A stretch of DNA of 53,780 nt from an uncultured Chlorobiaceae bacterium (GTDB lineage Bacteria; Bacteroidota; Chlorobiia; Chlorobiales; Chlorobiaceae), in the NCBI GenBank assembly GCA_903822595.1, contig CAIJPS010000007.1:1-53780 (forward strand). Direction: 5' to 3'. The translations under genes were made by a program, and so were the position numbers. A model generated the notes under the pieces. It was not told the origin of the DNA. It was given only the letters and a program-made list of their open reading frames with translations, and did no database searches. Shown piece by piece: positions 33,374 through 44,058 of this stretch (position 1 is the first letter of the stretch; each line of letters starts with the position of its first letter).

Positions 33374-34324
33374 ATGAGTCGCTCAAAAGAGAAGTGGATA
33401 GAAGAGCTTGAAGCCGTGCTGCCTCAGAAGCACAAAATAGTGGAACGTAACAGGGCTATTACGGCGCAATATGCAGAGTGGTATCTGAGCAGGCCTGCGT
33501 TTTTCAAATGGGCCGGTATGGCTGCTTTCGCGTCAAGGCAGGTTGGCATTGCGCTGGCGTTTTCCGAGCTTATGCATGCCCCGGATCAGATCGTTCTTCA
33601 GGATGACCCTGTGGACGAGGGGTTCTCACTTGATCCGGGACGTTTTTTCCGTTCCGCGGTAAATAATCTGTTTTCTGTTCCTTCGTTCATGCACTCGGTA
33701 GCTGCCCGACAACTTTTTCTTGCCGATCTTGATGAAATCCGTCGTGGCAACAACAATATTTATTCCGATATCGCCTGGGCACATGCGGCCTATCTGGAAG
33801 GCGGTATCGATGAGATTGAGATAAACTGTGGAGGAGATGAAGATGATTATATGCTCAAAGGGTTCAGGCTGATTGATGAGGGGTCGCGCCTGCTGAACAA
33901 CGTACCCAATACCGGGGAAGCGCAAAGGATGATATGGGAGGGTAATGTGCTGCTGCTTCGTCATGAACAGATCAATACCCTGCAGCCGGTTTTTGATGCA
34001 ATCAGTTCGCAGGGCAGGATTGTGGTTTCGTTCGGAAGCGAGCTTGATTTTTCGGGCGCCTTTCACAATGCCAAAGCCTCATTTTCAACCTATTCAGGGT
34101 ATTTTGAGACATTGACCGGCATAAAAAGTGTAACGGATTCCCGGCACCGTTGGGATTGGATAGAAAAAGATGTCTTGCCAGTATGGGCGCGGGTTGATGA
34201 GAGCTACTCTGAGGATTCTCTCCTGAAAAAGCAACTTGAATTGTTTATCTCCGGTGAATCTACCATGATGGATCAAGTCAAGCAGTATGCAGCAAACCTG
34301 TTCCGTATTCCCGGAATCGGCTGA
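33374..34324 (+). CDS. conserved hypothetical protein, 316 aa
   Basis: A 316-residue soluble, helix-rich protein from the ATG at 33374 with a ribosome site (AAAGG, 33362-33366). NRAITAQYAEWYLSRPAFFKWAGMAAFASRQVGIAL faintly recalls the DUF2515 (YppC) opening. RMIWEGNVLLLRHEQINTLQPVFDAIS and SFGSELDFSGAF are further conserved-looking stretches. I cannot assign a fold or enzyme. It stands alone and converges with the exporter operon, 34 bases apart. Confidence 0.7.
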   Translation: MSRSKEKWIEELEAVLPQKHKIVERNRAITAQYAEWYLSRPAFFKWAGMAAFASRQVGIALAFSELMHAPDQIVLQDDPVDEGFSLDPGRFFRSAVNNLFSVPSFMHSVAARQLFLADLDEIRRGNNNIYSDIAWAHAAYLEGGIDEIEINCGGDEDDYMLKGFRLIDEGSRLLNNVPNTGEAQRMIWEGNVLLLRHEQINTLQPVFDAISSQGRIVVSFGSELDFSGAFHNAKASFSTYSGYFETLTGIKSVTDSRHRWDWIEKDVLPVWARVDESYSEDSLLKKQLELFISGESTMMDQVKQYAANLFRIPGIG

Positions 34325-34358
34325 AAAGTGCTTTCTTTTCCGTCAGTTGGGGGGCTGT

Positions 34359-35594
34359 TTACTTTGGTCTCAGAGCTTCAACCGGATTGAGATTGGCGGC
34401 TTTCCATGCAGGGAAAAGTCCAAAGGTTATGCCGATGCCTGAACAGACTACCATGGAGACGGATATCCATAACCATGGAAAAATCGGAGGCAGATTAAAT
34501 TTTAATGCAACGATATTGCCGGTTACAATGCCGGCCAAGATACCGATCAGTCCTCCGGCAATGGAGAGAAAAAGCGATTCGAAGAGGAACTGGCGAAGAA
34601 TGGTTCCGCGGGGGGCCCCGATTGATTTTCTGATTCCAATCTCTTTTGTTCTTTCGGTAACGCTGACCAGCATGATGTTCATGATGCCTACCCCTGCTGT
34701 CAAAAGAGCCATAAAGCTGATGATGAAGGCGCCGGTACCGATGGCTATCTGTATATCCTTGAATGAGTCGATGAGTGATTCATTTGTTCTGATCTCAAAA
34801 TCATTGGTTTTTTTGACGGTCAGCCCCCTTGCAAGCCTCATGGCGCCGATTGCCCGGTCGATGGTCTGCGGATATTCTTTGCGTGAGGGGGCTTCTATGG
34901 TGATGGCTATACTGCTCTTGTCGTTGATATGGTCGAGGTAGCGGGTAATGGGAATGAGGACAAAGTTATCCTGACTTTGGCCGAAAGCAGCCCCCTTTTT
35001 TTCAAAAACACCTGCGACCGTGTAGACCTCTCCGTTTACCTTGATAAACTTGTTTTGGGGGTTTTCGCCAGTCGGGAAGAGTGTTGAGGCAACTTCACCT
35101 CCAAGAACTGCGGAATTTCGAGCAGAGCGGATATCTGTTTCTGCAAGATTGCGACCAAGCGCAATCGTGTAGCCGTTAGATGCGGCAAAATTCTCATCAC
35201 CACCAGTCATGGTGACATCGGGATTTGTGGTCAGGTTCGCATATTTTGCCTGATTGGCCATACTGGTGATGATGAAACCGATCGTGCGGGCCTTCGATTC
35301 CATGCTTTTTTTGAACAGAATCGCCTGCTGGTAGGTGATATCCTTACGGTTAGCATAAAGGTTCCGGCTGTGCCCGCTGCCAAATACCGTTGCAGGATTT
35401 TTCTGTATCTGGAAAGTGTTTGCACCAAGGCTTGTCAGACCGGATTCGACGCTTTTATCGATAGCATCAAGGGCAGTCATTACAGCAATGATGGAGAAGA
35501 CACCTACAGCAACACCCATGATGGTGAGCCATGAACGGAGCTTGTTGACGGCCAGAGAGTAGATCGCCTGGGTAATGGTTTCACGTAGCAGCAT
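34359..35594 (-). CDS. MacB-type ABC transporter permease (second of a pair)
   Basis: A 411-residue permease from the ATG at 35594 with AGGAG (forward 35600-35604) 5 bases before it; a GTG at 35600 is the alternative. An N-terminal helix (LTIMGVAVGVFSIIAVMTAL) is followed by a periplasmic MacB_PCD domain of about 220 residues, then three FtsX helices (FIISFMALLTAGVGIMNIMLVSV, FLSIAGGLIGILAGIVTG, ISVSMVVCSGIGITFGLFPAWKA). VTERTKEIGIRKSIGA is the coupling-helix motif. It is the last gene of the exporter operon, starting 8 bases after the first permease. Unlike E. coli MacB, the ATPase is a separate protein. Confidence 0.93.
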   Translation of the reverse strand: MLLRETITQAIYSLAVNKLRSWLTIMGVAVGVFSIIAVMTALDAIDKSVESGLTSLGANTFQIQKNPATVFGSGHSRNLYANRKDITYQQAILFKKSMESKARTIGFIITSMANQAKYANLTTNPDVTMTGGDENFAASNGYTIALGRNLAETDIRSARNSAVLGGEVASTLFPTGENPQNKFIKVNGEVYTVAGVFEKKGAAFGQSQDNFVLIPITRYLDHINDKSSIAITIEAPSRKEYPQTIDRAIGAMRLARGLTVKKTNDFEIRTNESLIDSFKDIQIAIGTGAFIISFMALLTAGVGIMNIMLVSVTERTKEIGIRKSIGAPRGTILRQFLFESLFLSIAGGLIGILAGIVTGNIVALKFNLPPIFPWLWISVSMVVCSGIGITFGLFPAWKAANLNPVEALRPK

Positions 35595-35602
35595 AAGCAC
35601 TC

Positions 35603-36868
35603 CTATTCATAACGCAGCGAATCGGCCGGATCAAGCTTTGAGGCTGTAACAGCCGGAGCAAGGCCAGAGATAACTCCTGTGATCACGGAGACAGCAAGAC
35701 TCGCAATGACAAGGTCGGGCGAGAACTGTACCGGGAAGTCAGGCACAATTTTTTCGATGGCAAAGGTGATGAAGAGAGCCGTAGCCAGACCGACAGCTCC
35801 CCCGATGAGGCATATCATCACCGACTCGATGAGAAATTGCAGCAGAATGGTTTGCCGTCTGGCACCAAGGGCCTTGCGCAGCCCGATTTCCCTGGTGCGC
35901 TCCTTTACGCTGACAAAGGTGATGTTCATGATACCGATGGCGCCGACAAAGAGCGACATGCCCGTAATGAAAATACCCGCGATGGCAATACCATTTTTTA
36001 TTGGGTCAAGCTGGCTTTTGAAGGCTTGCTGTTCGTTGATCGAGAAGTCCTCCTCTTTGCCTGGTGCCAGACGCCGGATTCTCCTCATCAGTCCAAGCAA
36101 CTCCTCCTTGGCCTCTGCAACATGCTCCTGCTTTTTGATTTTTACCCGCATGGTAATGAACATATTTTTGCCGTACACCTTCTCAAAGGCTCCAAGCGGC
36201 ATGATGATCTGGTTATCAAAACTGAAGAGTCCGAGAAACTTCCCCTGTTTTCTGAAAATCCCGATAATGCGGAACTTGCGGTTTTTGATCTGTATGGATT
36301 TGCCGAGAGCAGGCTCATTGGGAAAGAGACCAACAGCAATGTCGTCCCCGATGGCGCAGACCATTGCGCTGCCAGCGGATTCTCCTGGAGTAAAAAAGCG
36401 TCCGGAAGAGAGGTTGCCTGAAGCGGTTTGCAGGTAGTCATGGTTGGTACCGAGGGAAAAAACCTGTTCGAGGTTTCGCTCTTTGTATTTGGCCGATGCC
36501 TGGTAGGTTGACATCTGCGGAACAGCAATAAGCAGTTCTGAGCGCGGATTGTCGGCAATAATACGGTTGAGTTGATCGGCATACTCTGTTTTCAGGTCAG
36601 GACGGTTCCGGTATCGCCACCACTGTCCCATGGTACTCCACGATGATTTTTGCACATAGATAACGTCGTAGCCGAGCATGGCGAGGCTCTTGTCAAACCC
36701 GCGGTCAATACCGTTGATCGCTGTACCCATCATGGTAATGGCAACAATGCCGATAATGACCCCGAGCGCGGTAAGAAATGACCGTATCTTGTTCGCTCTG
36801 ATCTGGAAGAGAGCCATTTTCAGACTCTCAGTGGTTTCGTAGCGGAACTGTTGGTAGGTCAGGTTCAT
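35603..36868 (-). CDS. MacB-type ABC transporter permease (first of a pair)
   Basis: A 421-residue permease. Its ATG at 36868 overlaps the stop of the ATPase gene (ATGA). An N-terminal helix ([20 protein letters not shown]), a MacB_PCD periplasmic domain, and FtsX helices ([63 protein letters not shown]) are seen. [16 protein letters not shown] is the ATPase coupling motif. It is similar in plan to the next permease but divergent in sequence, so the two probably form a heterodimer around the ATPase dimer. Confidence 0.93.
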   Translation of the reverse strand: MNLTYQQFRYETTESLKMALFQIRANKIRSFLTALGVIIGIVAITMMGTAINGIDRGFDKSLAMLGYDVIYVQKSSWSTMGQWWRYRNRPDLKTEYADQLNRIIADNPRSELLIAVPQMSTYQASAKYKERNLEQVFSLGTNHDYLQTASGNLSSGRFFTPGESAGSAMVCAIGDDIAVGLFPNEPALGKSIQIKNRKFRIIGIFRKQGKFLGLFSFDNQIIMPLGAFEKVYGKNMFITMRVKIKKQEHVAEAKEELLGLMRRIRRLAPGKEEDFSINEQQAFKSQLDPIKNGIAIAGIFITGMSLFVGAIGIMNITFVSVKERTREIGLRKALGARRQTILLQFLIESVMICLIGGAVGLATALFITFAIEKIVPDFPVQFSPDLVIASLAVSVITGVISGLAPAVTASKLDPADSLRYE

Positions 36869-37551
36869 TGCATGGAGTCGCTTTCGATTTTTCCATCCCG
36901 GAGACGGATGAGACGATGGGTATAGCGGGCGATATCCTCTTCATGTGTTATCAGGATGATGGTGTTGCCCCCGTCGGAGAGCGTTCCGAAGATATTCATG
37001 ATGTCCCGGCTGGTTGCGGTATCAAGGTTCCCGGTTGGCTCGTCTGCAAGGATGATTGAAGGGTTGTTTATGAGAGCCCTTGCTATGGCTACCCGCTGAA
37101 TCTGCCCTCCGGAAAGTTCGGCGGGTTTATGCATGATCCGGTCGCCAAGTCCTACTTTCACGAGTGCTTCTGCGGCACGCTCTTCGCGCTCTACAGGCGA
37201 TACACCGGCATAGATCAGCGGCAGTTCGACATTACGCAGGCAGTTAAGGCGGGGAAGCAGGTTGAAGGTTTGGAAAACAAAGCCGATTTCCCGGTTTCTG
37301 ACCCGCGCCAGTTCATCATCATCCATTTCAGCCACATTCTGGCCATTGAGTTCATATCGTCCGGATGATGGTGTATCAAGGCAGCCGATAATATTCATAA
37401 GTGTCGATTTCCCACTTCCGGAAGGGCCCATGATTGCCGCATAGTCGTTCAGTTTGAACTCAAGGTTGATGGAGTCCAGCGCTCGGACAACCTGATCGCC
37501 CATCTCATAGAATTTGCAGAGCGACTGCATGGTGATGACATTTGAGGGCAT
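36865..37551 (-). CDS. ABC transporter ATPase, MacB/LolD type
   Basis: A 228-residue ATPase from the ATG at 37551, 7 bases after the membrane-fusion gene; upstream codons would overlap that gene. Walker A is [15 protein letters not shown], the Q loop is [12 protein letters not shown], the signature is [15 protein letters not shown], Walker B is [12 protein letters not shown], and the H loop is ILITHE. It powers the two permeases that follow, in a mechanotransmission-type exporter, through the membrane fusion protein and TolC-like channel. Confidence 0.95.
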   Translation of the reverse strand: MPSNVITMQSLCKFYEMGDQVVRALDSINLEFKLNDYAAIMGPSGSGKSTLMNIIGCLDTPSSGRYELNGQNVAEMDDDELARVRNREIGFVFQTFNLLPRLNCLRNVELPLIYAGVSPVEREERAAEALVKVGLGDRIMHKPAELSGGQIQRVAIARALINNPSIILADEPTGNLDTATSRDIMNIFGTLSDGGNTIILITHEEDIARYTHRLIRLRDGKIESDSMQ

Positions 37552-37558
37552 ATCGACG

Positions 37559-38812
37559 CTATTGTTGCGGACGTTTGACCATGCAGCCATTCTTGAGCTT
37601 GCTGGTGATGGCGGTATAACTTCCTGAAACGACCTCTTCTCCTTTTTTGAGCCCTGCAGTTACTACAATATGGGTATTGTCTGTTGTTCCGGTCTTGACT
37701 GGCCGGAACCATGCTTTTCCTGATTGAACAACAAAAACTCCCTGTACGCTTTCCGTAGCTTTGCCAACCGGAGCAATCGTTACAGCGCTTTTTTCTGTAT
37801 CCTCTTTCTCGGCAGTATCGGATGAGCCTCGTATCGTGACGCTTTGAATGGGGACAACAAGAGCGTTTTTTATTCGCTGCGACTCAATATCCGCAGTTGC
37901 GCTCATGCCGGGTTTCAGCAGGCGCTCATGATTGATGATGCGGATCTTGACTGAAAAATTGGTCACTTCCTCCTGCGTTCCGGCAGCCTTTGAAATGGCT
38001 GAATTGGAAATTTCATGCACAATTCCCTTGAAGATGCGCTCGCCGTATGCGTCAACCGTGATTGATACCGGGTTGCCCAGTTTTACATTGACAATGTCGT
38101 TTTCATTGACCTCTACCTCCACCTGCATGCTGTCAAGGTTTGCAAGCCGCAGTACCTCGGTGCCGGGAAACTGGCCGGTACCGACAACGCGTTCTCCCGG
38201 CTTGCTGTTCAGGACAATGATGGTGCCGTTGATCGGTGCGCGGACGACGGTTTTTTTCATCCGGTCCTGATTCTGGTCGAGCAGGCTTCTGTTCTGTTTG
38301 ATGGAGTAGATTGAGGCCTGGTAACTCGCTGCTGCACCTTGCGCATTGGTTCTTGAGGCTATGTAATCAGATTCGGAGATCAGCTTATCCTTGTAGAGCA
38401 GTGAAGCTTTGCGGAAATCATCTTCAGCCTTCAGCTTCCGGGCTTGCGTTTCCATGCTTTGCGATTTTGCTGCATTAAGCTGGGCGAGACTCTGTTCCAC
38501 CTGATTGATGTAGAGATCAGGCTGAATTTTAAACAGAAGATCTCCCTTTTGAACGCTCTGGCCGTCCTTTACGGGCAAATCAATAATTTCACCCGAGACA
38601 TCGGGCGACATGGCGACAACCAGTGCAGGCTCTATTTTGCCCGTAGCCGTAACGACGTGAACAACCTCTTTGATAAAAACTTTCTCGGTTGTTACCTCAA
38701 CGGGTTTTTCGCGGAGTCTGAGTATGGCAAAAAGAACTCCTCCTGCTGTCAGGAGTACCGCCAGGGTTATCAGTATTGATTTTCGTTTCAGAAAGGATTG
38801 TGGTTTACTCAT
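37559..38812 (-). CDS. membrane fusion protein (MacA/HlyD family)
   Basis: A 417-residue periplasmic adaptor with an N-terminal anchor ([19 protein letters not shown]). The lipoyl half-motifs are [23 protein letters not shown] and [22 protein letters not shown] helical hairpin between them ([18 protein letters not shown]...) and beta-barrel regions follow ([19 protein letters not shown]). It bridges inner-membrane permeases and the outer-membrane channel. The gene starts 25 bases after the TolC-like gene. Confidence 0.93.
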   Translation of the reverse strand: MSKPQSFLKRKSILITLAVLLTAGGVLFAILRLREKPVEVTTEKVFIKEVVHVVTATGKIEPALVVAMSPDVSGEIIDLPVKDGQSVQKGDLLFKIQPDLYINQVEQSLAQLNAAKSQSMETQARKLKAEDDFRKASLLYKDKLISESDYIASRTNAQGAAASYQASIYSIKQNRSLLDQNQDRMKKTVVRAPINGTIIVLNSKPGERVVGTGQFPGTEVLRLANLDSMQVEVEVNENDIVNVKLGNPVSITVDAYGERIFKGIVHEISNSAISKAAGTQEEVTNFSVKIRIINHERLLKPGMSATADIESQRIKNALVVPIQSVTIRGSSDTAEKEDTEKSAVTIAPVGKATESVQGVFVVQSGKAWFRPVKTGTTDNTHIVVTAGLKKGEEVVSGSYTAITSKLKNGCMVKRPQQ

Positions 38813-38837
38813 CGGATGGTCTACCGGGTTCTGGTTG

Positions 38838-40241
38838 CTATGGGGCGGCTATGTTGCCTGTCGTGAAGTCAAGAATATTTTTCTGCAGCGCAAGATTATA
38901 CGTAGCCTGGGAGAGGTTCGATCGAGCACTGAAGAGGGCTGCTCGTGCCGAACTGAGCTCGATAAAACTTACAGATCCCAGATCGGATTTTCGTTTGATG
39001 CCTTCAAAAGCTGATTGAGCAGCTTTCAGGCTGATTTTGGCGGTTTCAATCTGCATGAGTGCTGATGTATACTCTTTTGCTGCCTCATGCAGATCGATGA
39101 GGATATAGTTTTTCAGATCTTCGTAATCATACTGCTGGTTCAAATGATTGATTTTGGCGGCTTCAACTTCGTAACGAGTCTGGAATCCATCAAAAATCGT
39201 CCAACTCACATTGAGTGCCGCAGAATATCCGATTGAGTTTGCCAACTGATCTGAAAGTGGCGGATAAGAGTATATGACAGGTGTTGAGCCAATGCTTTGG
39301 TGAAGGTACTCGGTACCTCCAGTGCCAACGTTAAAGGTCAGGTCAAGGCGCGGGTACAACGTCGACCTGGCCTGCGTGACCTGCCATTTTGAGGCTTTCG
39401 TTTCAAGCTCTTTGGCTTTCAGGTCACTGCGTCGTTGAAAGGCAATCGTGACAAGAGAATCGGGATCGGGTTTCGGATAGAGCAGGCCATTGCGATTGTC
39501 GGGTAAAGGTTCAAGGCTGAACATGGTCCTGGGGTCAATCTGCATACGACGTACCAGTTCGAGCATGCTTTGTTGCATTCGGGTTTCTGCTTTGATGACT
39601 AACAGGCTGCTTTCGGCTGCGTCAGCCTGCTGCTGGTCGCGATCGATTATGGATTTCAGGCCGATCTGAAACTGCCGGTCAGTGAGCGTCAACTGATCTC
39701 GTGCCAACAGAAGGTTTTCTCGTGCAATATCAAGCAGTTCAATGTTCAGGAGTGCCTGATAATAGGCCTGGGTGACGTCAAAGGCTATGGTCTGCCGTGC
39801 CCTCGAAAGAGAGTAGCCGGCAGCACCTTCTGTTTTCAGCGCAGCTTGCAGGGAAGCGTAATCCCTGAATCCATTAAAAAGATTCAGGGAGGTAGCCAGT
39901 GTCAAGTCAACCGTTTTACTCTCTGTTTTCGATTTTGTTATTGCAGTTCCAGAGTAATCTTGCGTGTAGGAACGGCTGAGGGCATAAGGGGAAATGCTTG
40001 CTGATGCTGAAAGTCGAGGAAGAAAACTGCCGTAATTTCTCATAACATCAACACCCCGAAGCTTCAGGGTGTTTTCAGCCTTCAGGGATGAAGTCGAGTT
40101 TTTAAGCGCTATCTCAATGCATCGGGCAAGAGAGAGCTTTTTTTCTGCCGATTCTGCGCCTGAGCTGGTTGAGGGGCACGCGAAAAAAAAAGCAGCAATA
40201 AAGAGATATGAAAAAAATTTAAAAACCAAGATACTTTGCAC
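38838..40241 (-). CDS. TolC-family outer-membrane efflux protein
   Basis: A 467-residue protein starting with GTG at 40241, with a signal peptide (FFSYLFIAAFFFACPSTSSGA). Two repeated OEP domains of long helices are visible: SLARCIEIALKNSTSSLKAENTLKL and AFDVTQAYYQALLNIELLDIARENLL in the first, and VSWTIFDGFQTRYEVEAAKI and KSDLGSVSFIELSSARAALFSARS in the second. It forms the outer-membrane and periplasmic tunnel for the exporter whose other parts follow in the same operon. The substrate (drug, lipid, peptide or siderophore) is not visible. Confidence 0.93.
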   Translation of the reverse strand: MQSILVFKFFSYLFIAAFFFACPSTSSGAESAEKKLSLARCIEIALKNSTSSLKAENTLKLRGVDVMRNYGSFLPRLSASASISPYALSRSYTQDYSGTAITKSKTESKTVDLTLATSLNLFNGFRDYASLQAALKTEGAAGYSLSRARQTIAFDVTQAYYQALLNIELLDIARENLLLARDQLTLTDRQFQIGLKSIIDRDQQQADAAESSLLVIKAETRMQQSMLELVRRMQIDPRTMFSLEPLPDNRNGLLYPKPDPDSLVTIAFQRRSDLKAKELETKASKWQVTQARSTLYPRLDLTFNVGTGGTEYLHQSIGSTPVIYSYPPLSDQLANSIGYSAALNVSWTIFDGFQTRYEVEAAKINHLNQQYDYEDLKNYILIDLHEAAKEYTSALMQIETAKISLKAAQSAFEGIKRKSDLGSVSFIELSSARAALFSARSNLSQATYNLALQKNILDFTTGNIAAP

Positions 40242-40347
40242 TAACCATTTAATGTATCAACTATTGCTATAGTTATTCACCCAATATAACGAATTCTCAT
40301 TCCATAATATTGTGATTGGCTAAATAATTTCATCCCTGCTTCTGCGC

Positions 40348-40917
40348 TTACAAGCAGTCGAGAAGTGAATCGATCTCCTTCTGGTAGAGTTCAGCGTTTT
40401 GCGGTTTTAATTGGATGAGATGCGTGTAGATTTTTATAGCTTTTTTGTAAGCACCCTGTGCAGTGAACAGATTGGCAAGGCTTTCAGTGGGGACGGCAAT
40501 TGCCGTATCGTCTGAAAAAGGCTGTTTTTGTTCAAGAATTGAGGTGGGATCCGCGTTTTCCGATGTTATTACCGGCTCAAATTTCATGAGAGCGGCAGTC
40601 AATTTTTCAAGCTCATCAGTGACGGGGTCAACTACGGGGGCCTCGGGTTTCCCTCTCTCTGCTAAAGCCTGAAGCTCACAGAGTTCTTGCCATGCGATCT
40701 GGTTTGCCGGAGCTATCGTGCAGCATTTTCGAAAATATTCTCCAGCAAGAGCGTTCTGCCTGAGTCCTTTGAGCGCTTTAGCGTAGAGGAGGTGAAACAG
40801 ATATGATTCTGCAAACTGGCTGGAAAATGGCTCAAGCTTTTCGATGCCTGACTGGAATCGTCCTCTTGAAATGTCAAGCGAAACTTCTGCAAAAAAAAGG
40901 TATGGATCACTGATCAT
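40348..40917 (-). CDS. tetratricopeptide-repeat protein
   Basis: A 189-residue protein with TPR-like helices at both ends: [35 protein letters not shown] (about 35-70) and [31 protein letters not shown] (about 146-176). The middle is acidic and low in predicted structure. It starts with an ATG overlapping the ddl stop (ATGA), so it is translationally coupled to ddl. It is probably a protein-protein adaptor; the partner is unknown. The gene ends about 106 bases before the TolC-like gene. Confidence 0.78.
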   Translation of the reverse strand: MISDPYLFFAEVSLDISRGRFQSGIEKLEPFSSQFAESYLFHLLYAKALKGLRQNALAGEYFRKCCTIAPANQIAWQELCELQALAERGKPEAPVVDPVTDELEKLTAALMKFEPVITSENADPTSILEQKQPFSDDTAIAVPTESLANLFTAQGAYKKAIKIYTHLIQLKPQNAELYQKEIDSLLDCL

Positions 40918-41996
40918 GGCCGTATGGTTTCCAGTGCGAGTTGCAGCAGGCGCTCTGCAAGTTCCGGAAAAGGTATGCCGCTTGCATCCATAAGCCGTGG
41001 GTACATACTGATATCAGTAAAGCCGGGAATGGTATTGACCTCGTTCAGGATGATGGTTCCAGCCTGTTCATCAACAAAAAAATCTATTCTCGACATGCCT
41101 CGGCATCCCAGTGCCTTGTACGCCTTCAGGGCAGCCGCTCTTACCTCTTCCTGCATTTTGACGGTAAGACGTGCCGGAATGAAAAGCTTTGCGGTGTTGT
41201 GCATGTATTTATCCTGATAGTCGTAAAAATCGCTGCCAGGTTCGATTTCACCGCAAACTGATACCACCGGCTGTTCATTGCCAAGCACAGCGACCTCTAT
41301 CTCCCTGCCTCTCATTGCTTTTTCGACCAGCACCTTTGCGTCAAGCGAGCAGGCACCCTCAAGAGCTGAAGGGAGTTGGCCGCCATGATGCACCTTTGAG
41401 ATTCCTATCGAGGAACCGAGACTTGCCGGTTTGATGAAAAACGGGTATTCAAACTGCTGTTCGATCAAGGCGTGAGTCCCCTCAGGATTGGCCAGATAAT
41501 CGGCGCTGAAGAGCGTTATCGATGGCGCAACAGCAATGCCTGTATCGGCAATGCAGAGTTTGGTGAGCGCCTTGTCCATGGTGAGCGCTGAGGCCAGAAC
41601 GCCGCATCCCGTATACCGAATGTCGCAAGTATCCAGAAAGCCCTGAACGCGCCCATCTTCTCCATAGGAGCCATGAAGCGTAAGAAATGCCACTTCAACG
41701 CCAACTGCCCTGAAATCAAGGTCGAATGGCTTTTGAGCAGCATCCTCTACCATATCACGCAAAGTTGCGGCAGTGGCTTCAGGCGAAGAGCTTCTCAAGA
41801 GATCCGAAAGATCAAGCTGAAGAATCTTACGGGCTATGCCGTCACAGAGCCAGTGGCCCTCACGTGTAATATATATTGGAATAACCTTATAGTGTTCGGT
41901 GCTGATATTTGCCGCTATTGCTTTTGCTGAGATGATCGATATTTCGTGTTCGGTTGACCTGCCTCCAAAAATGAGAGCAACAGTAATACGTGTCAT
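40914..41996 (-). CDS. ddl: D-alanine--D-alanine ligase
   Basis: A 360-residue ATP-grasp enzyme from the ATG at 41996; the upstream Met at 42032 adds 12 residues with no family match. Motifs are [15 protein letters not shown] (N-terminal loop), [75 protein letters not shown] and [13 protein letters not shown]. It joins two D-alanines for peptidoglycan. The gene is divergent from the lipoate ligase and leads into the TPR gene. Confidence 0.96.
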   Translation of the reverse strand: MTRITVALIFGGRSTEHEISIISAKAIAANISTEHYKVIPIYITREGHWLCDGIARKILQLDLSDLLRSSSPEATAATLRDMVEDAAQKPFDLDFRAVGVEVAFLTLHGSYGEDGRVQGFLDTCDIRYTGCGVLASALTMDKALTKLCIADTGIAVAPSITLFSADYLANPEGTHALIEQQFEYPFFIKPASLGSSIGISKVHHGGQLPSALEGACSLDAKVLVEKAMRGREIEVAVLGNEQPVVSVCGEIEPGSDFYDYQDKYMHNTAKLFIPARLTVKMQEEVRAAALKAYKALGCRGMSRIDFFVDEQAGTIILNEVNTIPGFTDISMYPRLMDASGIPFPELAERLLQLALETIRP

Positions 41997-42158
41997 GAAT
42001 GATAAGAATGACGATTGGTAAGGTGAGGGCATTTACCCGCAAAATACCCGTCTCACAGGAGACAAACAATGAATGGGGTAAAAATAATTATTATCTTGAT
42101 CCGAATTTGCAATGGTAGTGGTGCACAGCGTCTTGTAGAGCAGCCGGGAGGGGTTGCA

Positions 42159-42974
42159 ATGGTGAATACTTTTTTTCATAAGGTCTATTGTCTCGACTCC
42201 GGGTTTCATACCGGCGAAGAGAATATGGCCTTTGACCGACAGTTGATGGCAGTATTTCTTGACGGACGGTTTCAGCAGCGGTATGGCCGCGACAGTTGTC
42301 TCTGGCGGTTTTATGCATGGCATCCCTATGCCGTTACTGTTGGCTACAATCAGGATATTTCGGGCATTGATATGCTGAAATGCCGCTCTGCGGGTATTGA
42401 TGTTGTCAGAAGGCCTACCGGCGGCAGGGCAGTCTTTCATGCAGAGGAGTTCACCTACAGTTTTTTTGCAGAGTCTGCGGTACCGAACTCCGAGCTTTAC
42501 AGGATGGTGCATGAGGTCATCCAGCTTGCTCTTGAAAGCCTTGGCATACATGCAGGATTTTGCCGTTCTACTCTTTCCCGTCCACAGGGGGGTGCACCTG
42601 CTGAGGCGGTCAGTTGTTTTACAGCATCTGCCCGCAACGAACTTCAGGTAGACGGGCGCAAATTGGTTGGTTCTGCGCAACGAAAGAGTCGTAACGTTCT
42701 TCTGCAGCATGGATCGCTTCCCCTGTCGGCGCGACACAAAGAACTTTACCGGTTTATTACGCTTTCAGAAGGGGATGCTTTCGAAGAGATAAGGGCAGAT
42801 ATGGAGCGAAAAACCACCTCTCTTGAAGAGATTCTTGGCTACATTCCCGAGTACGCTCTTCTCAGCAAGCTGATGCGGAGTGCTGCCGGGAAGTTGCATG
42901 GTATTGAACTTGTGGAACTTCAACCCTGTGATTTGTCGGATATTCTTGAACCTTATGAACACTCAATCCATTAA
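42159..42974 (+). CDS. lipoate--protein ligase A family protein
   Basis: A 271-residue BPL/LplA/LipB-fold protein. The ATG at 42159 has a strong ribosome site (GGGAGGGG, 42146-42153); the longer frame to 42069 has none. Motifs are FYAWHPYAVTVGYNQD, VVRRPTGGRAVFHAEEFTYSF, and DGRKLVGSAQRKSRNVLLQHGSL with the likely catalytic Lys in GRK. It attaches lipoate or octanoate to E2 or H proteins, or is a related transferase. The next gene, panB, starts 12 bases later and is probably cotranscribed. Confidence 0.9.
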   Translation: MVNTFFHKVYCLDSGFHTGEENMAFDRQLMAVFLDGRFQQRYGRDSCLWRFYAWHPYAVTVGYNQDISGIDMLKCRSAGIDVVRRPTGGRAVFHAEEFTYSFFAESAVPNSELYRMVHEVIQLALESLGIHAGFCRSTLSRPQGGAPAEAVSCFTASARNELQVDGRKLVGSAQRKSRNVLLQHGSLPLSARHKELYRFITLSEGDAFEEIRADMERKTTSLEEILGYIPEYALLSKLMRSAAGKLHGIELVELQPCDLSDILEPYEHSIH

Positions 42975-42986
42975 GCAGCAAAGACT

Positions 42987-43817
42987 ATGAACAGAAGCGC
43001 TCAGCAGAAAGCTCATGTTACCACCAGAAGATTGCTCGACATGAAGCAGAACGGCGAAAAAATAGCAATGCTGACGGCTTATGATTACACCATGGCGAGA
43101 ATTCTTGATCGGGCAGGTGTTGATGTCCTTCTTGTCGGCGATTCTGCAAGCAACGTATTTGCCGGTCACAGCACAACGCTCCCGATCACGATTGAAGAGA
43201 TGATCTACCATGCCAAGGCTGTTGTCCGGGGTGTGCACGACGAGAGTGGCCGGGCAATGGTGGTGATCGATATGCCTTTCATGAGCTACCAGCTCTCCAG
43301 CGAGGAAGCGCTGCGTAATGCCGGAAAAATCATGAAAGAGCATGAGTGTGATGCAGTAAAGCTTGAGGGGGGCAGGGTCATTGCCGATACCGTCAAGCGA
43401 ATTACCGACGTGGGGATTCCTGTCATGGGTCATCTCGGTCTGATGCCGCAGTCGATCTACAAGTATGGCAGCTACAGAGTCAGGGCACAGGAGGAGAGAG
43501 AGGCCGAACAACTGCTTGAAGATGCCAAAATTATCGAAAAGGCGGGGGCCTTTGCCATTGTGCTTGAAAAAATTCCCTCTGCCCTCGCGGTTGAAGTTAC
43601 CCGCTCACTGACCATTCCCACCATCGGTATCGGTGCCGGGGTTGCCTGTGACGGCCAGGTGCTGGTTATCAACGATATACTCGGTTTGAACCGGGAATTT
43701 CATCCCCGTTTTGTCCGTCAGTATGCCGATTTGAATACCGTTATCGAGCACGCCGCCCGTCAGTACGTCGAGGACGTCCACCAAACCAATTTCCCATCCC
43801 CCGACGAAAGTTATTAA
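42987..43817 (+). CDS. panB: 3-methyl-2-oxobutanoate hydroxymethyltransferase
   Basis: A 276-residue TIM-barrel enzyme, first committed step of pantothenate and coenzyme A synthesis. Motifs are [78 protein letters not shown] and [13 protein letters not shown]. Length is normal. No panC or panD is next to it. It follows the lipoate ligase by 12 bases, and a GC-rich palindrome lies 6 bases after its stop. Confidence 0.97.
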   Translation: MNRSAQQKAHVTTRRLLDMKQNGEKIAMLTAYDYTMARILDRAGVDVLLVGDSASNVFAGHSTTLPITIEEMIYHAKAVVRGVHDESGRAMVVIDMPFMSYQLSSEEALRNAGKIMKEHECDAVKLEGGRVIADTVKRITDVGIPVMGHLGLMPQSIYKYGSYRVRAQEEREAEQLLEDAKIIEKAGAFAIVLEKIPSALAVEVTRSLTIPTIGIGAGVACDGQVLVINDILGLNREFHPRFVRQYADLNTVIEHAARQYVEDVHQTNFPSPDESY

Positions 43818-43823
43818 CACGTA

Positions 43824-43865
43824 GGGGCGGGGTCATCCCGCCCAAAACCCCCATCCCGCCCAAAA
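43824..43865. repeat. GC-rich palindrome and 14-base direct repeat
   Basis: GGGCGGG (43825-43831) and CCCGCCC (43837-43843) pair with a GTCAT loop, just after the panB stop. The 14-base unit CATCCCGCCCAAAA occurs twice, at 43834-43847 and 43852-43865. The sequence GTAGGGGCGGG with an inverted partner is of the kind that recurs as dispersed intergenic palindromes in other bacterial genomes. The rest of the 241-base spacer 43818-44058 holds no gene that I can support. Confidence 0.7.
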
Positions 43866-44058
43866 AACCAGAATGCACGGTAACAAACACCACCCCCAAA
43901 ATTCATCCCGGCCCCACACCGTATGCAGAATTCCAAAAAAAGTATAAATTTCGTTACCTTCATGTTCAGCATCGAGAGTGGCTGGACCGGTCACACTCCA
44001 TGAAGGCGTTTTTTGCCTCTTATGAAATTTTTCCCCCCGATGATGGATATTTTTATAT

